From Niallia circulans NBRC 13626 (lineage in GTDB: Bacteria > Bacillota > Bacilli > Bacillales > Cytobacillaceae): a stretch of 33,531 bases of DNA. Shown here piece after piece: positions 8,940 through 18,460 of this stretch. A program made the translations under genes and the position numbers. Each line of letters begins with the position of its first letter. Within the stretch, counting starts at the first letter, position 1. Below the pieces are notes generated by a model that was not told the origin of the DNA, did no database searches, and saw nothing but the letters and a program-made list of their open reading frames with translations. The DNA is taken from assembly GCF_001591585.1 (NCBI RefSeq), contig NZ_BCVE01000033.1, positions 1-33,531 on the forward strand, in the 5' to 3' direction.

Positions 8940-8969
8940 ATTGTAGCTTAGATGAAATGTTTTAGTAAA
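8940..8969 (-). promoter_or_regulatory. Candidate sigma-A promoter for rng
   Basis: On minus, TTTACT (complement of 8964-8969), an 18-bp spacer, then TACAAT (complement of 8940-8945), 28 nt upstream of the rng start. Confidence 0.5.
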
Positions 8970-9052
8970 CTTAAGGACCTATTCTTGGACAAATTTCAAG
9001 TATGCTCTAACTAAAGAGCTATCGTCAGTATTCACCGTTTTCTCTATGTATC

Positions 9053-9919
9053 CTATAAGACGCAAAGTATTTCTTTTATTTTCGCCGTTACGTTCTTTTC
9101 TTTAAAATAAACATGTAATAGCTCATTCTCATCCAGAATCGCATTGTCTTTCCGCTTGGACCTTACAATAATTGGATGTTTACACCCTCGATGAAATCGT
9201 TCTAATACATCCAATACCGAATCGTCTTCTTGGACTTCTAGGGGAAGTAGCTTTCTTAATTCATTCGATTTTCCATAATATCGTTCCAGTAAAAATCGCA
9301 TAAACAAAAACCTTCTTTGCTTCCATTCATAATAAATAGAAAAAACTAAAAAACTAATAATAATCCATGCATTTACATTCTGCGGCATCATAATAAGAAC
9401 CATTAACAGAAAGATTAAGGTTCCAATAATAGAAAAATAAAGTGTATATTTATGAGATTTTGGAAAGGGATTTTTCAAGGAAAATAAAAGAAACATTAAT
9501 TTACCACCGTCCAATGGCCAAATTGGAAGTAAATTAAAGAAAAGAATCATAAAATTATATTGGATAAAGGTTTGATACAAAGATTCTGTGAAAATCCCCC
9601 ACTGCCATAAAAGAAATCCTAATAAAACCAGCCAAATATGCTGTATCGGTCCAGATATAATAACGATTGCCTCTTCTCGCAAAGGGCGATTTCCGTGTTC
9701 ATCCATTTCCGCTACTCCGCCAAATGGTAATAAAGATATTTTCTTTATTCTCCACGAAAAAAATGCGGCAGCAAACGCATGACCTAATTCATGAATAAAA
9801 ATAATCATAAACAATAAGCATAATTCATAAAAATGGGCAGTCATTACCCCAATAGCAATGACAACCCATAATAGTGGATGAATATGAAGATACTTAAAAA
9901 CACTAAAAAACCTATTCAA
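9053..9919 (-). CDS. spoIVFB: SpoIVFB intramembrane metalloprotease (site-2 protease family)
   Basis: Cleaves pro-sigma-K in the mother cell during late sporulation. 288 residues. Zn motif HELGH at residues 43-47, and the distal ligand D137 in NLLPIWPLDGGK, all at the same positions as in the B. subtilis enzyme. Several TM helices lie before residue 190, and a C-terminal CBS-like domain (DSVLDVLERFHRG) follows, known to bind ATP in the family. Its start overlaps the end of spoIVFA by 8 bp, so the two are translationally coupled. Confidence 0.97.
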   Translation of the reverse strand: MNRFFSVFKYLHIHPLLWVVIAIGVMTAHFYELCLLFMIIFIHELGHAFAAAFFSWRIKKISLLPFGGVAEMDEHGNRPLREEAIVIISGPIQHIWLVLLGFLLWQWGIFTESLYQTFIQYNFMILFFNLLPIWPLDGGKLMFLLFSLKNPFPKSHKYTLYFSIIGTLIFLLMVLIMMPQNVNAWIIISFLVFSIYYEWKQRRFLFMRFLLERYYGKSNELRKLLPLEVQEDDSVLDVLERFHRGCKHPIIVRSKRKDNAILDENELLHVYFKEKNVTAKIKEILCVL

Positions 9920-10682
9920 TTTCCATCACCTGTAGAGGATCAATAAAATCATCATTTTGCTTAATCGCAAAAAAGAATAGACCTAATGTTTCATCTCCTT
10001 CATATCTTGAAGCGTTTCCTACTTTTGTTCCTTTTTTTATATTTTCATATAACTTTACATCCACTTCTTCTAAGTTGCCATACCATGATTCACTCTGATC
10101 ACTATGCTTTATAACGACTGTTTTTCCAAAGCCTTCTTTCTCGCCAATAAAGGTAATTTGTCCCTCATTAAAAGATTGTACTGTTGTATCTACTCCAGTT
10201 TCTATCGCAATCCGTTGTCCGTTTTTCTGAAATTCTTCTAATACCTTACCAGAAGCAGATAAAGCGTATTGCTGCAATCGCTCTGTATCTTGTTCTTTTC
10301 CTTTTTGTTCTGGTAAAAAAGCTAATGGTTTTCCGAATTTCTCTTCATACCAATCCGCAACAACCATAAAATTAAATTCTGTCGACATTGCTTGTCTAAT
10401 CGTATTTTCGACTTTTCCTAATCTTGTGGACGGATGGTCTACAATGATGGCAACAGCAAGAAAAAGAATAGCCGCTCCTAAAATTTTCAACATAAATAAA
10501 TCTTTTCGAAATAAAGGGTGAATTTTAGGAGGGTAATTTTCCTCTTTTGATGAAAATGTATAGTCGAAGGTATCTTCTTCATCAGACCAAAGTACTCGGT
10601 TATCAATATTCTTTTCTATTCTCGCTCGTTCTTTTCTTCTTCTTTCGATTTTTTTTCTAACCTCATCATTTCTTGACCCCAT
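9912..10682 (-). CDS. spoIVFA: SpoIVFA, regulator of SpoIVFB
   Basis: 256-residue type II membrane protein that holds SpoIVFB inactive in the outer forespore membrane with BofA and is cleaved by SpoIVB. A basic N-terminus (RRKERARIEKN) is followed by a TM segment at about 64-83 (LKILGAAILFLAVAIIV). The C-terminal M23/LytM-like domain is degenerate (TVVIKHSDQSESWYGNLEEV keeps the HSD but lacks a full HxH set). SD GGGGAGAGGAG precedes ATG 10682. Confidence 0.93.
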   Translation of the reverse strand: MGSRNDEVRKKIERRRKERARIEKNIDNRVLWSDEEDTFDYTFSSKEENYPPKIHPLFRKDLFMLKILGAAILFLAVAIIVDHPSTRLGKVENTIRQAMSTEFNFMVVADWYEEKFGKPLAFLPEQKGKEQDTERLQQYALSASGKVLEEFQKNGQRIAIETGVDTTVQSFNEGQITFIGEKEGFGKTVVIKHSDQSESWYGNLEEVDVKLYENIKKGTKVGNASRYEGDETLGLFFFAIKQNDDFIDPLQVMEIE

Positions 10683-10787
10683 ATACTCCTCTCCCCTTAC
10701 AGACTTGTCCTCTTTACCCTATATTTATGTTAAGGAGCTATAAGTTATGCCACTAATAAAAGGGGAATAAAAGAATGGTACTGATAT

Positions 10788-10846
10788 AAAAAACCCTGTA
10801 AAGAAATAAATTGATTACGCATGAATCAATTTATCTCTTTACAGGG
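10788..10846 (-). terminator. Strong terminator downstream of minCD
   Basis: 23-bp stem (arms 10794-10816 and 10824-10846) with a 7-nt loop, followed on minus by six U. The only mismatch becomes a G-U wobble in the minus-strand RNA, which fits minus transcription. It separates minCD from spoIVFAB. Confidence 0.92.
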
Positions 10847-10931
10847 CTAGCTATTACGATTATCGCTTATCAACAGATAGTTGTTTCGCAACCGACTTAT
10901 TTAAACATGTATAAATTTACTATCTTTATAT

Positions 10932-11735
10932 TTATTTAGCACCAAAGAACGTCTTAATTTTTGCAAACACGCCTTTGGATTCTTCTTCTAATTGCTGCAA
11001 AGGAACCGTTTCTCCTAAAATTCTTCTTGCGATATTTCGGTAGGCAATCGCAGATTTACTATTTGGGTTTAAAGCAATCGGCTCCCCGTTGTTAGAAGCT
11101 CTTATAACCGCATCATCATCTGCAACAATTCCTAATAAATCAATGGAGAGATGGCTGGTTACTTCATCAACATCTAACATATCACCATTTTTTACCATAT
11201 GATTTCTGATTCTATTGATAACAAGCATTGGAGGTTCCATCTGCTCTTCTTTTTCCAATAATCCAATTACTCTATCAGCATCTCTAACAGAAGATACTTC
11301 AGGAGTCGTAACCACAATGGCTTTATCCGCGCCAGCGACTGCATTTTGATACCCCTGTTCAATTCCTGCAGGACAATCAATGATGATATAATCATAATCT
11401 TGCTTTAAGCGGAGAACTAATTCTCTCATTTGATTTGGTCGTACAGCCGTTTTATCACTTGTTTGCGCAGCAGGTAATAAATATAATAGATCATCAAAAC
11501 GTTTATCTTTCACAAGCGCTTGATGAATTTTACATCTTTCCTCCACCACATCTACTAAATCATAAATGATACGATTTTCTAATCCCATCACGACATCAAG
11601 ATTTCGCAAGCCAATATCTGTATCTATTAAACAAACTTTTTTCCCTTGTAACGCAAGTGCTGTTCCAATGTTTGCAGAAGTGGTCGTTTTTCCAACTCCA
11701 CCTTTACCTGATGTTATAACAATTGCCTCTCCCAT
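10932..11735 (-). CDS. minD: MinD division-site ATPase
   Basis: 267-residue ParA/MRP-family ATPase that recruits MinC to the membrane to block polar FtsZ rings. Deviant Walker A is KGGVGKTTTS with K11 and K16; Walker B-like DYIIIDCPAGIE is present. The C-terminal amphipathic membrane-targeting helix is GVFAKIKTFFGAK. Starts 1 bp after the minC stop. Confidence 0.97.
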   Translation of the reverse strand: MGEAIVITSGKGGVGKTTTSANIGTALALQGKKVCLIDTDIGLRNLDVVMGLENRIIYDLVDVVEERCKIHQALVKDKRFDDLLYLLPAAQTSDKTAVRPNQMRELVLRLKQDYDYIIIDCPAGIEQGYQNAVAGADKAIVVTTPEVSSVRDADRVIGLLEKEEQMEPPMLVINRIRNHMVKNGDMLDVDEVTSHLSIDLLGIVADDDAVIRASNNGEPIALNPNSKSAIAYRNIARRILGETVPLQQLEEESKGVFAKIKTFFGAK

Positions 11736-11736
11736 C

Positions 11737-12414
11737 TTAATATCCTCCTTCCAATTTCAGCAAATTCGGTCTTAAATGTGGTAGTACTTGTAATCTATCA
11801 ATCTTAATGACATTGTCATTCACATACGCACATTCCATTTCTCTTGTTTTTTCAGATAAGGTATTTCCAACCTCTCTCTCAATAAAACGACTAATCCGAA
11901 TTTGTGTCGGTTTCATAACGGATGCAGCAATGACCGCGTCATCCTTCCCATTATATCCAGCATGAGCTATTCCTTTTAACTGTCCCATAATATAGATGTT
12001 GCCGCCGGCGATTACCTTTCCACCTGGATTCACATCTCCAATTAATAATAAATCACCGGGCACCTCTAAAACTTGACCAGAGCGCACAATACTGGTTATC
12101 GATTTTAATTCATTTTGTTTTAGCCAGTTCTCCGCTTCTTTCTTTGTCACTAAATTACTATTAATCGATTGAACAGTTAGGTTTTGTTTTTCCTGAATGA
12201 GATGAACAATGGTTTCTTTTTGTTCATCTGTTACATATCTATTTCCAAGCTCTACTGTCACTTTTATGTCTCGATTTTCATTATGTAGACTGGAGCTCTC
12301 ATTCAATTTATACTGTAATTCCTTTAGTAAATCCTCGTACGAACAATTATCATATAGATGCAAACCCAGCCCATTTTTTGTTCCTTTAATTGTTACTAGT
12401 TGCCTTTTTTTCAT
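11737..12414 (-). CDS. minC: MinC septum-site inhibitor
   Basis: 225 residues from ATG at 12414 (MKKRQLVTIKGTKNGLGLHL), preceded by AGAGGTG. The frame is open upstream to 12480, but the family alignment and SD favour 12414. The N-terminal FtsZ-inhibiting domain (1-100) is followed by the C-terminal beta-helix MinD-binding domain with VRSGQVLEVPGDLLLIGDVNPGG and GIAHAGYNG. In B. subtilis it follows mreD closely; here the gap is 599 bp. Confidence 0.95.
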   Translation of the reverse strand: MKKRQLVTIKGTKNGLGLHLYDNCSYEDLLKELQYKLNESSSLHNENRDIKVTVELGNRYVTDEQKETIVHLIQEKQNLTVQSINSNLVTKKEAENWLKQNELKSITSIVRSGQVLEVPGDLLLIGDVNPGGKVIAGGNIYIMGQLKGIAHAGYNGKDDAVIAASVMKPTQIRISRFIEREVGNTLSEKTREMECAYVNDNVIKIDRLQVLPHLRPNLLKLEGGY

Positions 12415-12618
12415 TTCAAGTTGTTCACCTCTGTAAGAAAAGCGTAAGCGTCTCTTTATCCTGCACGGACCTATAGACATAATACATCTATTTTATCAAA
12501 TAATACTAATAGTCTATCGGTCCTTAGATATAAGACGCAAATGCTCGGATATCGTTATACTTATAAATCTCACTTTGCATAAAAAAGCGCAAACATCCTT
12601 ATCAAATAAAGAAGGGTT

Positions 12619-12675
12619 ATCGATTCTAAATAAGTATCATGCTGCCTATTAGATGATACTTGTCTCCTAATCGAT
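12619..12675. repeat. Nested inverted repeats upstream of minC
   Basis: Inner 9-bp perfect stem 12632-12640 with 12653-12661. Outer 7-bp stem 12619-12625 with 12669-12675. Separated by short unpaired segments. This could be an RNA structure in the minC leader or a protein-binding site. Confidence 0.6.
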
Positions 12676-12946
12676 CCAACAATTTCATTTGATAGATGGT
12701 TGGCACTTTAACTTAAAGCATTTACTGCTTTTCATAAATGCTGTTTCAACATGCAAAAATAATGTTTTACTTCTCCGTTCACTTTTTAAACAAGTGTCTT
12801 TCATCAACACTATGATATAAGAGTAAGGACTTTAGACCTTTATTTCTAATTCCTTTTTATATCATTCGACAAACGCTTTTAAAATTCCTTTTCGAGCTAA
12901 ATATATTTCTTCTCAAAAAGAACAAAAGACAAATAGTCACTAATCA

Positions 12947-12994
12947 AATAAATTTCAGATTGTTGACAACTTAATGTCCAATCTGAAATTTATT
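12947..12994 (-). terminator. Hairpin downstream of mreBCD, probable terminator
   Basis: 16-bp perfect stem (12947-12962 with 12979-12994) with a 16-nt loop, 19 nt past the mreD stop. The following minus-strand sequence (TTGATTAG) is a weak U tract, so termination may be partial. Confidence 0.65.
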
Positions 12995-13013
12995 ATCATG
13001 CATTCTAACTATA

Positions 13014-13529
13014 TCATTCTTTTAACTCTGCTGCATACTTCTCAAATAAACGTTTATAAGGATAAGCGACAATGATGATAAAAATAAGATTTAATCCTAA
13101 AGACGGCAGAAGCCGTAAATGAAGGAAACTCGCAAAATCAATCGTTGTCAAATTTATCACTTTTATCATTTGATACACAATCATTTCCAGTGCCGAAACA
13201 GCGAGTAAATTCATCACAGATACAACAACAATATTACTATGAAAAATTTTCATCAATTTATTAAAAATATAAATGATAAAAGGGAAAGTAAAAAAATAGA
13301 TACCTAAAATTTCTGTATAAACAATATCAAAAAGCAGCCCAAAAACAAAGCCATATATGACACCAACATTTCTATTACCATAAACAGAAAAGAAAAGGAT
13401 AGTAATGAGCAAAAAGTATGGGACAAAAATCCAATTTTTACCAAAAGGATCTGTAGGGAGCAACTCAAGAAAAACACTCTCAAAAATAAACATAAAGGAA
13501 ATTAAACAGCCAATTAAAACTTTTCTCAT
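13014..13529 (-). CDS. mreD: MreD rod-shape membrane protein
   Basis: 171-residue integral membrane protein of the elongasome. About five TM segments run through the length (LIGCLISFMFIFESVFLELL, YFLLITILFFSVYG, VIYGFVFGLLFDIVYT, and on), typical of MreD (160-175 residues). It overlaps mreC by 4 bp (ATGA), showing translational coupling. Confidence 0.93.
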   Translation of the reverse strand: MRKVLIGCLISFMFIFESVFLELLPTDPFGKNWIFVPYFLLITILFFSVYGNRNVGVIYGFVFGLLFDIVYTEILGIYFFTFPFIIYIFNKLMKIFHSNIVVVSVMNLLAVSALEMIVYQMIKVINLTTIDFASFLHLRLLPSLGLNLIFIIIVAYPYKRLFEKYAAELKE

Positions 13530-14416
13530 TGGTCTTCCTCTTTAGGAGATAATGCTGCCCTGTCTACCACCATCACATGCTCAATATCATAGAAGTCCGC
13601 TGCCGGCTTAATATATACTTTTTTCTGCAGTCCATTTTCATCTGGCTCTACTTTATCAACTGTACCAATAGCTAACCCTTTTGGAAAGACCCCACCCATT
13701 CCTGAGGTTGTAACAAGCTGACCTTTTTTCACTTTCAACCCATTAGGAGCTTCTTCCCAAGTCATAATTAATTGCTTTGTTTCTTTATCATAATCAGCAA
13801 TAATCCCAAAAACTTCGGATTTTTCTTTCTTCTTTTTATCATCCTCTTTTGACTGAATAAAAGCAGAAATGCGATTAGCTGGATCTTCAGAACTAAGCAG
13901 CTGTACAGTTGCAGTATTAGGTGCTACTGACTTTATTTTCCCTATTAATCCAGCAGAAGTGATAACAGCCATATTTTTCTCTACGCCGTCATTTTCTCCT
14001 CGATTGATGGTAACTAGTTCTGTCCATTGAGAAGGATTTCTCCGAATTACCGTTGCTTTCATAATTGTATAGTCACTTAATGACTCTTTTTCTTCCAACG
14101 TTTCCTGTAATGACTGTACATCTTTTTTGAGACCTTGAACCTGATATTTAAGCTGAGCATTTTCCTCTAGCTTTGCCTTTAATTCTTTATTCTCTTTATA
14201 TGTATCTTGCAAGGATTGGACATTATCAACAAAACCCACCACATATTGGGCAGGTCTAGATACAAGGGTTTGAACCCAGCCGGTAGTGTCCTTTACGAAT
14301 TGTTCCGGCCAGGTTAGTTTATTTCGATTACTTAATGAAAACCCTATTAATGCCACGAGAATAATGATGCTAACAAGCAAAATAATCAAGCGTTTATTCA
14401 TAAAAAACTGTGGCAT
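13526..14416 (-). CDS. mreC: MreC rod-shape scaffold protein
   Basis: 296 residues linking cytoplasmic MreB to periplasmic-side wall synthases. TM helix about 8-28 (RLIILLVSIIILVALIGFSL), a coiled coil about 66-112 (NVQSLQDTYKENKELKAKLE), then the beta-rich MreC domain (GLIGKIKSVAPNTATVQLL; TTSGMGGVFPKGLAIGTV). A Lys/Glu-rich loop (KEDDKKKKEKSE) sits inside the beta domain. Between mreB (21-bp gap) and mreD. Confidence 0.95.
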   Translation of the reverse strand: MPQFFMNKRLIILLVSIIILVALIGFSLSNRNKLTWPEQFVKDTTGWVQTLVSRPAQYVVGFVDNVQSLQDTYKENKELKAKLEENAQLKYQVQGLKKDVQSLQETLEEKESLSDYTIMKATVIRRNPSQWTELVTINRGENDGVEKNMAVITSAGLIGKIKSVAPNTATVQLLSSEDPANRISAFIQSKEDDKKKKEKSEVFGIIADYDKETKQLIMTWEEAPNGLKVKKGQLVTTSGMGGVFPKGLAIGTVDKVEPDENGLQKKVYIKPAADFYDIEHVMVVDRAALSPKEEDQ

Positions 14417-14437
14417 GCTTCTACACCTCTACTAAAA

Positions 14438-15460
14438 TTATCGTGAATCTTTTGCTTTATTTTTGAATAAATGAATATGGTCTAAAGCTTTACCAGTTCC
14501 GATAGCTACACAATCCAATGGATCTTCTGCTATAACAACAGGCATTTTTGTCTCTTCACTGATAACTTTATCAAGATTACGAAGCAATGCTCCACCACCT
14601 GTTAGAACAATTCCACGATCCATAATATCTGCAGCTAGTTCTGGAGGCGTTTTTTCTAATGTTACTTTGACTGCATCAACAATTGCAGCAACTGTATCTT
14701 TTAACGCTTTTGAAATTTCATCTGCAGTAATTTTGATTGTTTTTGGAAGACCAGTTAATAAGTCTCTTCCGCGAATATCCATGTTTTCAATTTGATCTGG
14801 ATTTCCAGCACTGCCAATTTCCACTTTAATGCTTTCAGAAGTTCTTTCTCCAATCATCAAATTATACGTTTTACGAATATAATTAACAATTGCGTCATCC
14901 ATCTCATCACCAGCAATCCGAATAGATTGACTAGTAACAATTCCACCAAGGGAAATAATAGCTACCTCTGTTGTACCACCACCGATATCAACAACCATAC
15001 TACCAGTTGGCTCCCATACAGGAAGATTAGCACCAATAGCAGCAGCAAACGGCTCTTCAATCGTATAGGCATCTCTCGCACCAGCTTGACGTGTTGCATC
15101 AATTACCGCTCTTTCTTCTACAGCTGTAATGCCTGATGGTACACAAACCATTACATACGGTTTGCCAGAAAAATAGCCCTTATTCTTTGTTGCTTGCTTA
15201 ATGTAGTATTTCATCATCGTTGCTGTTGTTTCATAATCTGCAATTACACCATCCTTCATCGGACGAAGTGCAACAACATTTCCTGGTGTTCTACCAATCA
15301 TATTCTTCGCATCGTTACCAACCGCTACAATGCTCTTTGTATCAGTTTGTAGTGCGACAACTGACGGTTCTCTTAGTACTATTCCTTTGCCTTTTACATA
15401 AACTAGCGTATTCGCTGTTCCTAAATCAATTCCAAGATCTCTTGTTCCAAAACCTAACAT
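14438..15460 (-). CDS. mreB: MreB actin-like cell-shape protein
   Basis: 340-residue actin homologue that guides lateral wall synthesis. Phosphate-1 motif [19 protein letters not shown], phosphate-2 [18 protein letters not shown], adenosine motif [16 protein letters not shown]-terminal membrane-contact residues (MLGFG) are present. SD AAAGGGAG precedes ATG 15460. First gene of mreBCD. Confidence 0.97.
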   Translation of the reverse strand: MLGFGTRDLGIDLGTANTLVYVKGKGIVLREPSVVALQTDTKSIVAVGNDAKNMIGRTPGNVVALRPMKDGVIADYETTATMMKYYIKQATKNKGYFSGKPYVMVCVPSGITAVEERAVIDATRQAGARDAYTIEEPFAAAIGANLPVWEPTGSMVVDIGGGTTEVAIISLGGIVTSQSIRIAGDEMDDAIVNYIRKTYNLMIGERTSESIKVEIGSAGNPDQIENMDIRGRDLLTGLPKTIKITADEISKALKDTVAAIVDAVKVTLEKTPPELAADIMDRGIVLTGGGALLRNLDKVISEETKMPVVIAEDPLDCVAIGTGKALDHIHLFKNKAKDSR

Positions 15461-15628
15461 AAATGTATCTCCCTTTCTGAAACTAATGCAATATTATAAA
15501 GTAGGTAGATGTTCTCCTCTTTGTAATTTCCTTTAATTGTTACTTATCTATATTTTGTCATGTTTAGACATAAATAGCCAAAAAATCATAAATTATATTA
15601 TAGCTTATTTCTACAAAAAAGAACAGTA

Positions 15629-16312
15629 TCATACATACCCTTTTTCTTTTAAGCTGATAAATTTATTTTCCCCAATTATGATATGATCTAGCAGATCAAT
15701 CCCAATTATTTTTCCGCATTCCACTAATCTTTTTGTCACTTCAATATCCTCTCTGCTGGGGGACGGATCGCCGGATGGATGATTGTGGAGACAAATGATA
15801 GAAGCTGCAGATCTTCTAAATGCTTCTTTGTATACTTCTCTTGGGTGGACGATACTAGCATTTAAACTACCAATAAAAACGACTTGCTTATGCATAACTT
15901 GATTCTTGGTGTTTAAATATAAACAGACGAAATGCTCCTGAGTTAGAAATCTCATTTCATTCATCATATATTTGGCAGCATCCTCTGGTGACCGAATACA
16001 ATATCGATCGGTAAATTCTAAATTGGAAACGCGCCGCCCCAATTCAATTGCTGCCATCAATTGAATTGCTTTTGCCGTTCCAATTCCTTTCATTTCTTTT
16101 AACTCATCAAGACTTGCATCCTTCAACAAGCGAAGCCCATCAAAATGGACTAAAAGTTTGTTCGCTAATGTTAATACGGATTCATTTTTGGAACCTGTTT
16201 GAATCAAGAGAGCAAGCAGCTCATGATTTGCTAAACTTTCTGGTCCCTGTTTCACAAAACGTTCTCTTGGTCGTTCATCATTCGGAAAATCTCTTATTAA
16301 TAGCGAATCCAT
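15629..16312 (-). CDS. radC: RadC/YsxA JAMM-domain protein
   Basis: The role of RadC is unsettled; the radiation phenotype first assigned to E. coli radC is due to another gene. N-terminal HhH region (LKEMKGIGTAKAIQLMAA) and C-terminal JAMM metalloprotease-like motif HNHPSGDPSPSREDI, with upstream E in HPREVYKEAF. I place the start at ATG 16312 (227 residues), which has GGGAGG upstream. An alternative ATG at 16336 adds 8 residues but lacks an SD. Confidence 0.92.
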   Translation of the reverse strand: MDSLLIRDFPNDERPRERFVKQGPESLANHELLALLIQTGSKNESVLTLANKLLVHFDGLRLLKDASLDELKEMKGIGTAKAIQLMAAIELGRRVSNLEFTDRYCIRSPEDAAKYMMNEMRFLTQEHFVCLYLNTKNQVMHKQVVFIGSLNASIVHPREVYKEAFRRSAASIICLHNHPSGDPSPSREDIEVTKRLVECGKIIGIDLLDHIIIGENKFISLKEKGYV

Positions 16313-16372
16313 TCTTTCTAAGTTCCTCCCTATCATTGGTTTTTGGGAAGAAAAGAATAAGGGACCTTTGAT

Positions 16373-16951
16373 TTATTTAGGCATATTGAAGCCTTTCGCC
16401 TTCAATTCGCGTACCGTTCGAGAAATCGGAAGACCGACTACGGTGAAATAATCTCCTTTTATTTCTTTTACGAGCGTTCTGCCTACTCCTTGAATTCCAT
16501 ACGCACCTGCTTTATCAAATGGTTCCCCGGTGTCTAAGTAATCGTGTATTTCATCATCTGTTAATTCCCAAAATAACACGTCTGTTTTTTCATAAAAAGT
16601 GGAACATATTCCATTTGCCATAATGGCGACACCAGTGTAGACAGAATGCGTTTTGCCAGAAAGTTCCCTTAACATGCGAAACGCCTCTTCAGGCGAAGCA
16701 GGCTTGCCTAATATCGCACCATTAAGATATACTACCGTATCAGCACCTAATATAAATGGATACTGTTCATCGGCATAAATTGCTTCAACCTTTCGTCTCG
16801 CTAATTCCATGACAATTTCATTAGGAGAAATAGAAGGATTGAAACTTTCATCTACATTACTACTGGATATTACAAATGGTATTTGGAGTTCTTCAAGGAG
16901 CTCTTTTCGTCGAGGAGAAGAAGAGGCCAATATGAGGGTTTGCTTTAACAT
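16373..16951 (-). CDS. maf: Maf family nucleotide pyrophosphatase
   Basis: 192 residues. Maf proteins hydrolyse dTTP/UTP or modified nucleotides and were named for a septum effect. N-terminal substrate loop [17 protein letters not shown], catalytic-site segment [13 protein letters not shown], and [14 protein letters not shown] near the C-terminus, the set typical of the dTTP/UTP-type enzymes. SD GGTAGGTG precedes ATG 16951. Between radC and spoIIB, as in B. subtilis. Confidence 0.95.
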   Translation of the reverse strand: MLKQTLILASSSPRRKELLEELQIPFVISSSNVDESFNPSISPNEIVMELARRKVEAIYADEQYPFILGADTVVYLNGAILGKPASPEEAFRMLRELSGKTHSVYTGVAIMANGICSTFYEKTDVLFWELTDDEIHDYLDTGEPFDKAGAYGIQGVGRTLVKEIKGDYFTVVGLPISRTVRELKAKGFNMPK

Positions 16952-17258
16952 GATAACACCTACCTACTATTTCAAATTGTGAGATACAGATTAATCCTAT
17001 CAAAGAATTCGCCGATACACAATTTTGAAACGGAAATTTTTATATAATAGTAAATAAAATGTAATATGACGAAATTTGTAGAAATATTTATACAATTAAT
17101 ATAAAAGATATTTTTTGCCTTTTAAGTTGTATTTAGACAGATAATCTTTGCTCTAGTTAATAGTTCGAAGCTGTATGGGTGTGGTAGCATTCCCCCATAA
17201 ACTCCTCTACAAAAAGAAAGGAGCCACCGCTTAATAGACGATGTGCTCCCCTACTCCC
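16952..17258. other. 307-bp gap spoIIB-maf
   Basis: Contains the spoIIB terminator (17211-17250), a small stem TATGGG/CCCATA near 17173-17200 and a very AT-rich stretch (about 17030-17120) where the maf promoter should lie. No gene seen. Confidence 0.5.
17211..17250 (-). terminator. Terminator downstream of spoIIB
   Basis: On minus, GGAGCACATCG pairs imperfectly with CGGTGGCTCC across a 9-nt loop and is followed by TTTCTTTTT. It lies 9 bp past the spoIIB stop. Confidence 0.8.
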
Positions 17259-18359
17259 TTATAGTGAGACATATACAGCTAAGTAGTCTAGCAATTTCTG
17301 GTGAATTTCCGCTATTTCGTTCTCGCTGCTCTTTTCTTTTAATTTTATGGTAAGCTCACCACCTTCGGAAAGATAGGCTGCCATTTTTTTAACTTTTTCA
17401 TTGGCCAACTTGGCTGTTTTTTTCTCTTCTACAAGAGAGAGTGCCTTCTCTAACTTATTTTTATCCTCCGTTGCAATAGAGTGATTAAATTGAACACTTG
17501 TTACCATTTCCAGAATGGCAGAATAGATAGCGGACGATCCTTCAATAACCTCCTTCTCTTCTTTCGATACATTTTTCACTTCATTTCCACTAAATACCAT
17601 CTCTTTTGCATAAGTATCTTTTACTTGTTTCTGCCATGCTTTCGCATCCTCCAAATTACTCACAACACCAACTAGTAGAAACTGCTGCTTATCTATGGGA
17701 AGAATTTGACTCTTCTTCCCTGCATCTGTCAGCTTCTGCTGCTCGCTTTTCGCACGCTCTTCATTAGAGAAAACTCCCTTTTGAAGGACATATGTAGTAA
17801 TATCCGGTTTGGTTGCACTTTCTGTTATCGACACGGCTTGTCCACCTTTAGTTGTATTGGAAGAATCATTGGCCGAAGCTGTTATTTTTCCATTTGTAGT
17901 GCTGCTTTGATCATTGTTTACCATGTTTAATAAAATAAATCCAAAGCTAGTGCCTAAGATGACAGCAAAAAAAACAGCAAAGAAAATAGAGGCAATTACT
18001 TCCTTTGGCAACCGCTTTTTCTTTCCCTCTTTCTCCTTTTTGCCTTTTGTTAATGGCTGCTTGTCCTTTTTATTTACAGACGATTGAAAGCTAAACATAC
18101 TTTTTTCTTTATTTTTTGCTGGAATTTCCTCTGGTGCGGGCAAAATCCAATCAAAACTTTCCTCAAATTCAGCTTCTTGTCCAGCCGCAGACTCTTCTCT
18201 AAAAATATCCTGTTTTTTCCCTTCGCTCTTTTGGTCCTTATAAAAAACAGAAGGTTCACTCCGCTCTACTGTGTCCTCATTGTCCTTATTTTGGAATGGA
18301 CGGTCTTTTCCGTTGATCTTAATCGTTATCGTTTTGCGATTCTCCGGTTTTTCATTCAC
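17259..18359 (-). CDS. spoIIB: SpoIIB-like SPOR-domain sporulation protein
   Basis: Engulfment/septal thinning protein. GTG at 18359 is preferred (SD GGGGGTAGG; VNEKPENRKTITIKINGKD), giving 366 residues. An upstream ATG at 18380 lacks an SD. A long, charged, low-complexity cytoplasmic region leads to a TM helix around 120-142 (SIFFAVFFAVILGTSFGFIL). Then comes a SPOR peptidoglycan-binding domain (TYVLQKGVFSNEERAKSEQQ to WQKQVK), and a C-terminal Glu/Lys-rich helical part. Sequence is poorly conserved in the family; position next to maf supports the name. Confidence 0.85.
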   Translation of the reverse strand: MNEKPENRKTITIKINGKDRPFQNKDNEDTVERSEPSVFYKDQKSEGKKQDIFREESAAGQEAEFEESFDWILPAPEEIPAKNKEKSMFSFQSSVNKKDKQPLTKGKKEKEGKKKRLPKEVIASIFFAVFFAVILGTSFGFILLNMVNNDQSSTTNGKITASANDSSNTTKGGQAVSITESATKPDITTYVLQKGVFSNEERAKSEQQKLTDAGKKSQILPIDKQQFLLVGVVSNLEDAKAWQKQVKDTYAKEMVFSGNEVKNVSKEEKEVIEGSSAIYSAILEMVTSVQFNHSIATEDKNKLEKALSLVEEKKTAKLANEKVKKMAAYLSEGGELTIKLKEKSSENEIAEIHQKLLDYLAVYVSL

Positions 18360-18406
18360 TCGTCCTACCCCCATTTCCATTTATTTCGTTTATCCTATCA
18401 TACAAG

Positions 18407-18442
18407 CAAAAAAAAATAACAAGACTTTTGTCGTCTTGTTAT
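18407..18442 (-). terminator. Strong terminator of the pilus operon
   Basis: 10-bp perfect stem ATAACAAGAC (18416-18425) with GTCTTGTTAT (18433-18442), a 7-nt loop, then nine U on minus. It lies between the last pilin gene and spoIIB. Confidence 0.93.
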
Positions 18443-18460
18443 AGAATGATTTCGTCAAAT

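Larger units (their letters stand above)
12415..13013. other. 599-bp non-coding gap mreD-minC with several hairpins
   Basis: No credible gene was seen. It contains nested inverted repeats at 12619-12675 (outer ATCGATT/AATCGAT, inner AAGTATCAT/ATGATACTT), two mutually exclusive small stems at 12715-12742 (AAAGCA/TGCTTT or AGCATTTA/TAAATGCT), and a terminator-like hairpin next to mreD. A separate minC promoter is expected here, but only poor matches were found. Confidence 0.6.

Noticed and set aside
14792-15136. 114-codon frame opposite mreB
   Set aside because: Antisense to a highly conserved gene; Asn/Ser/Thr-rich shadow composition.
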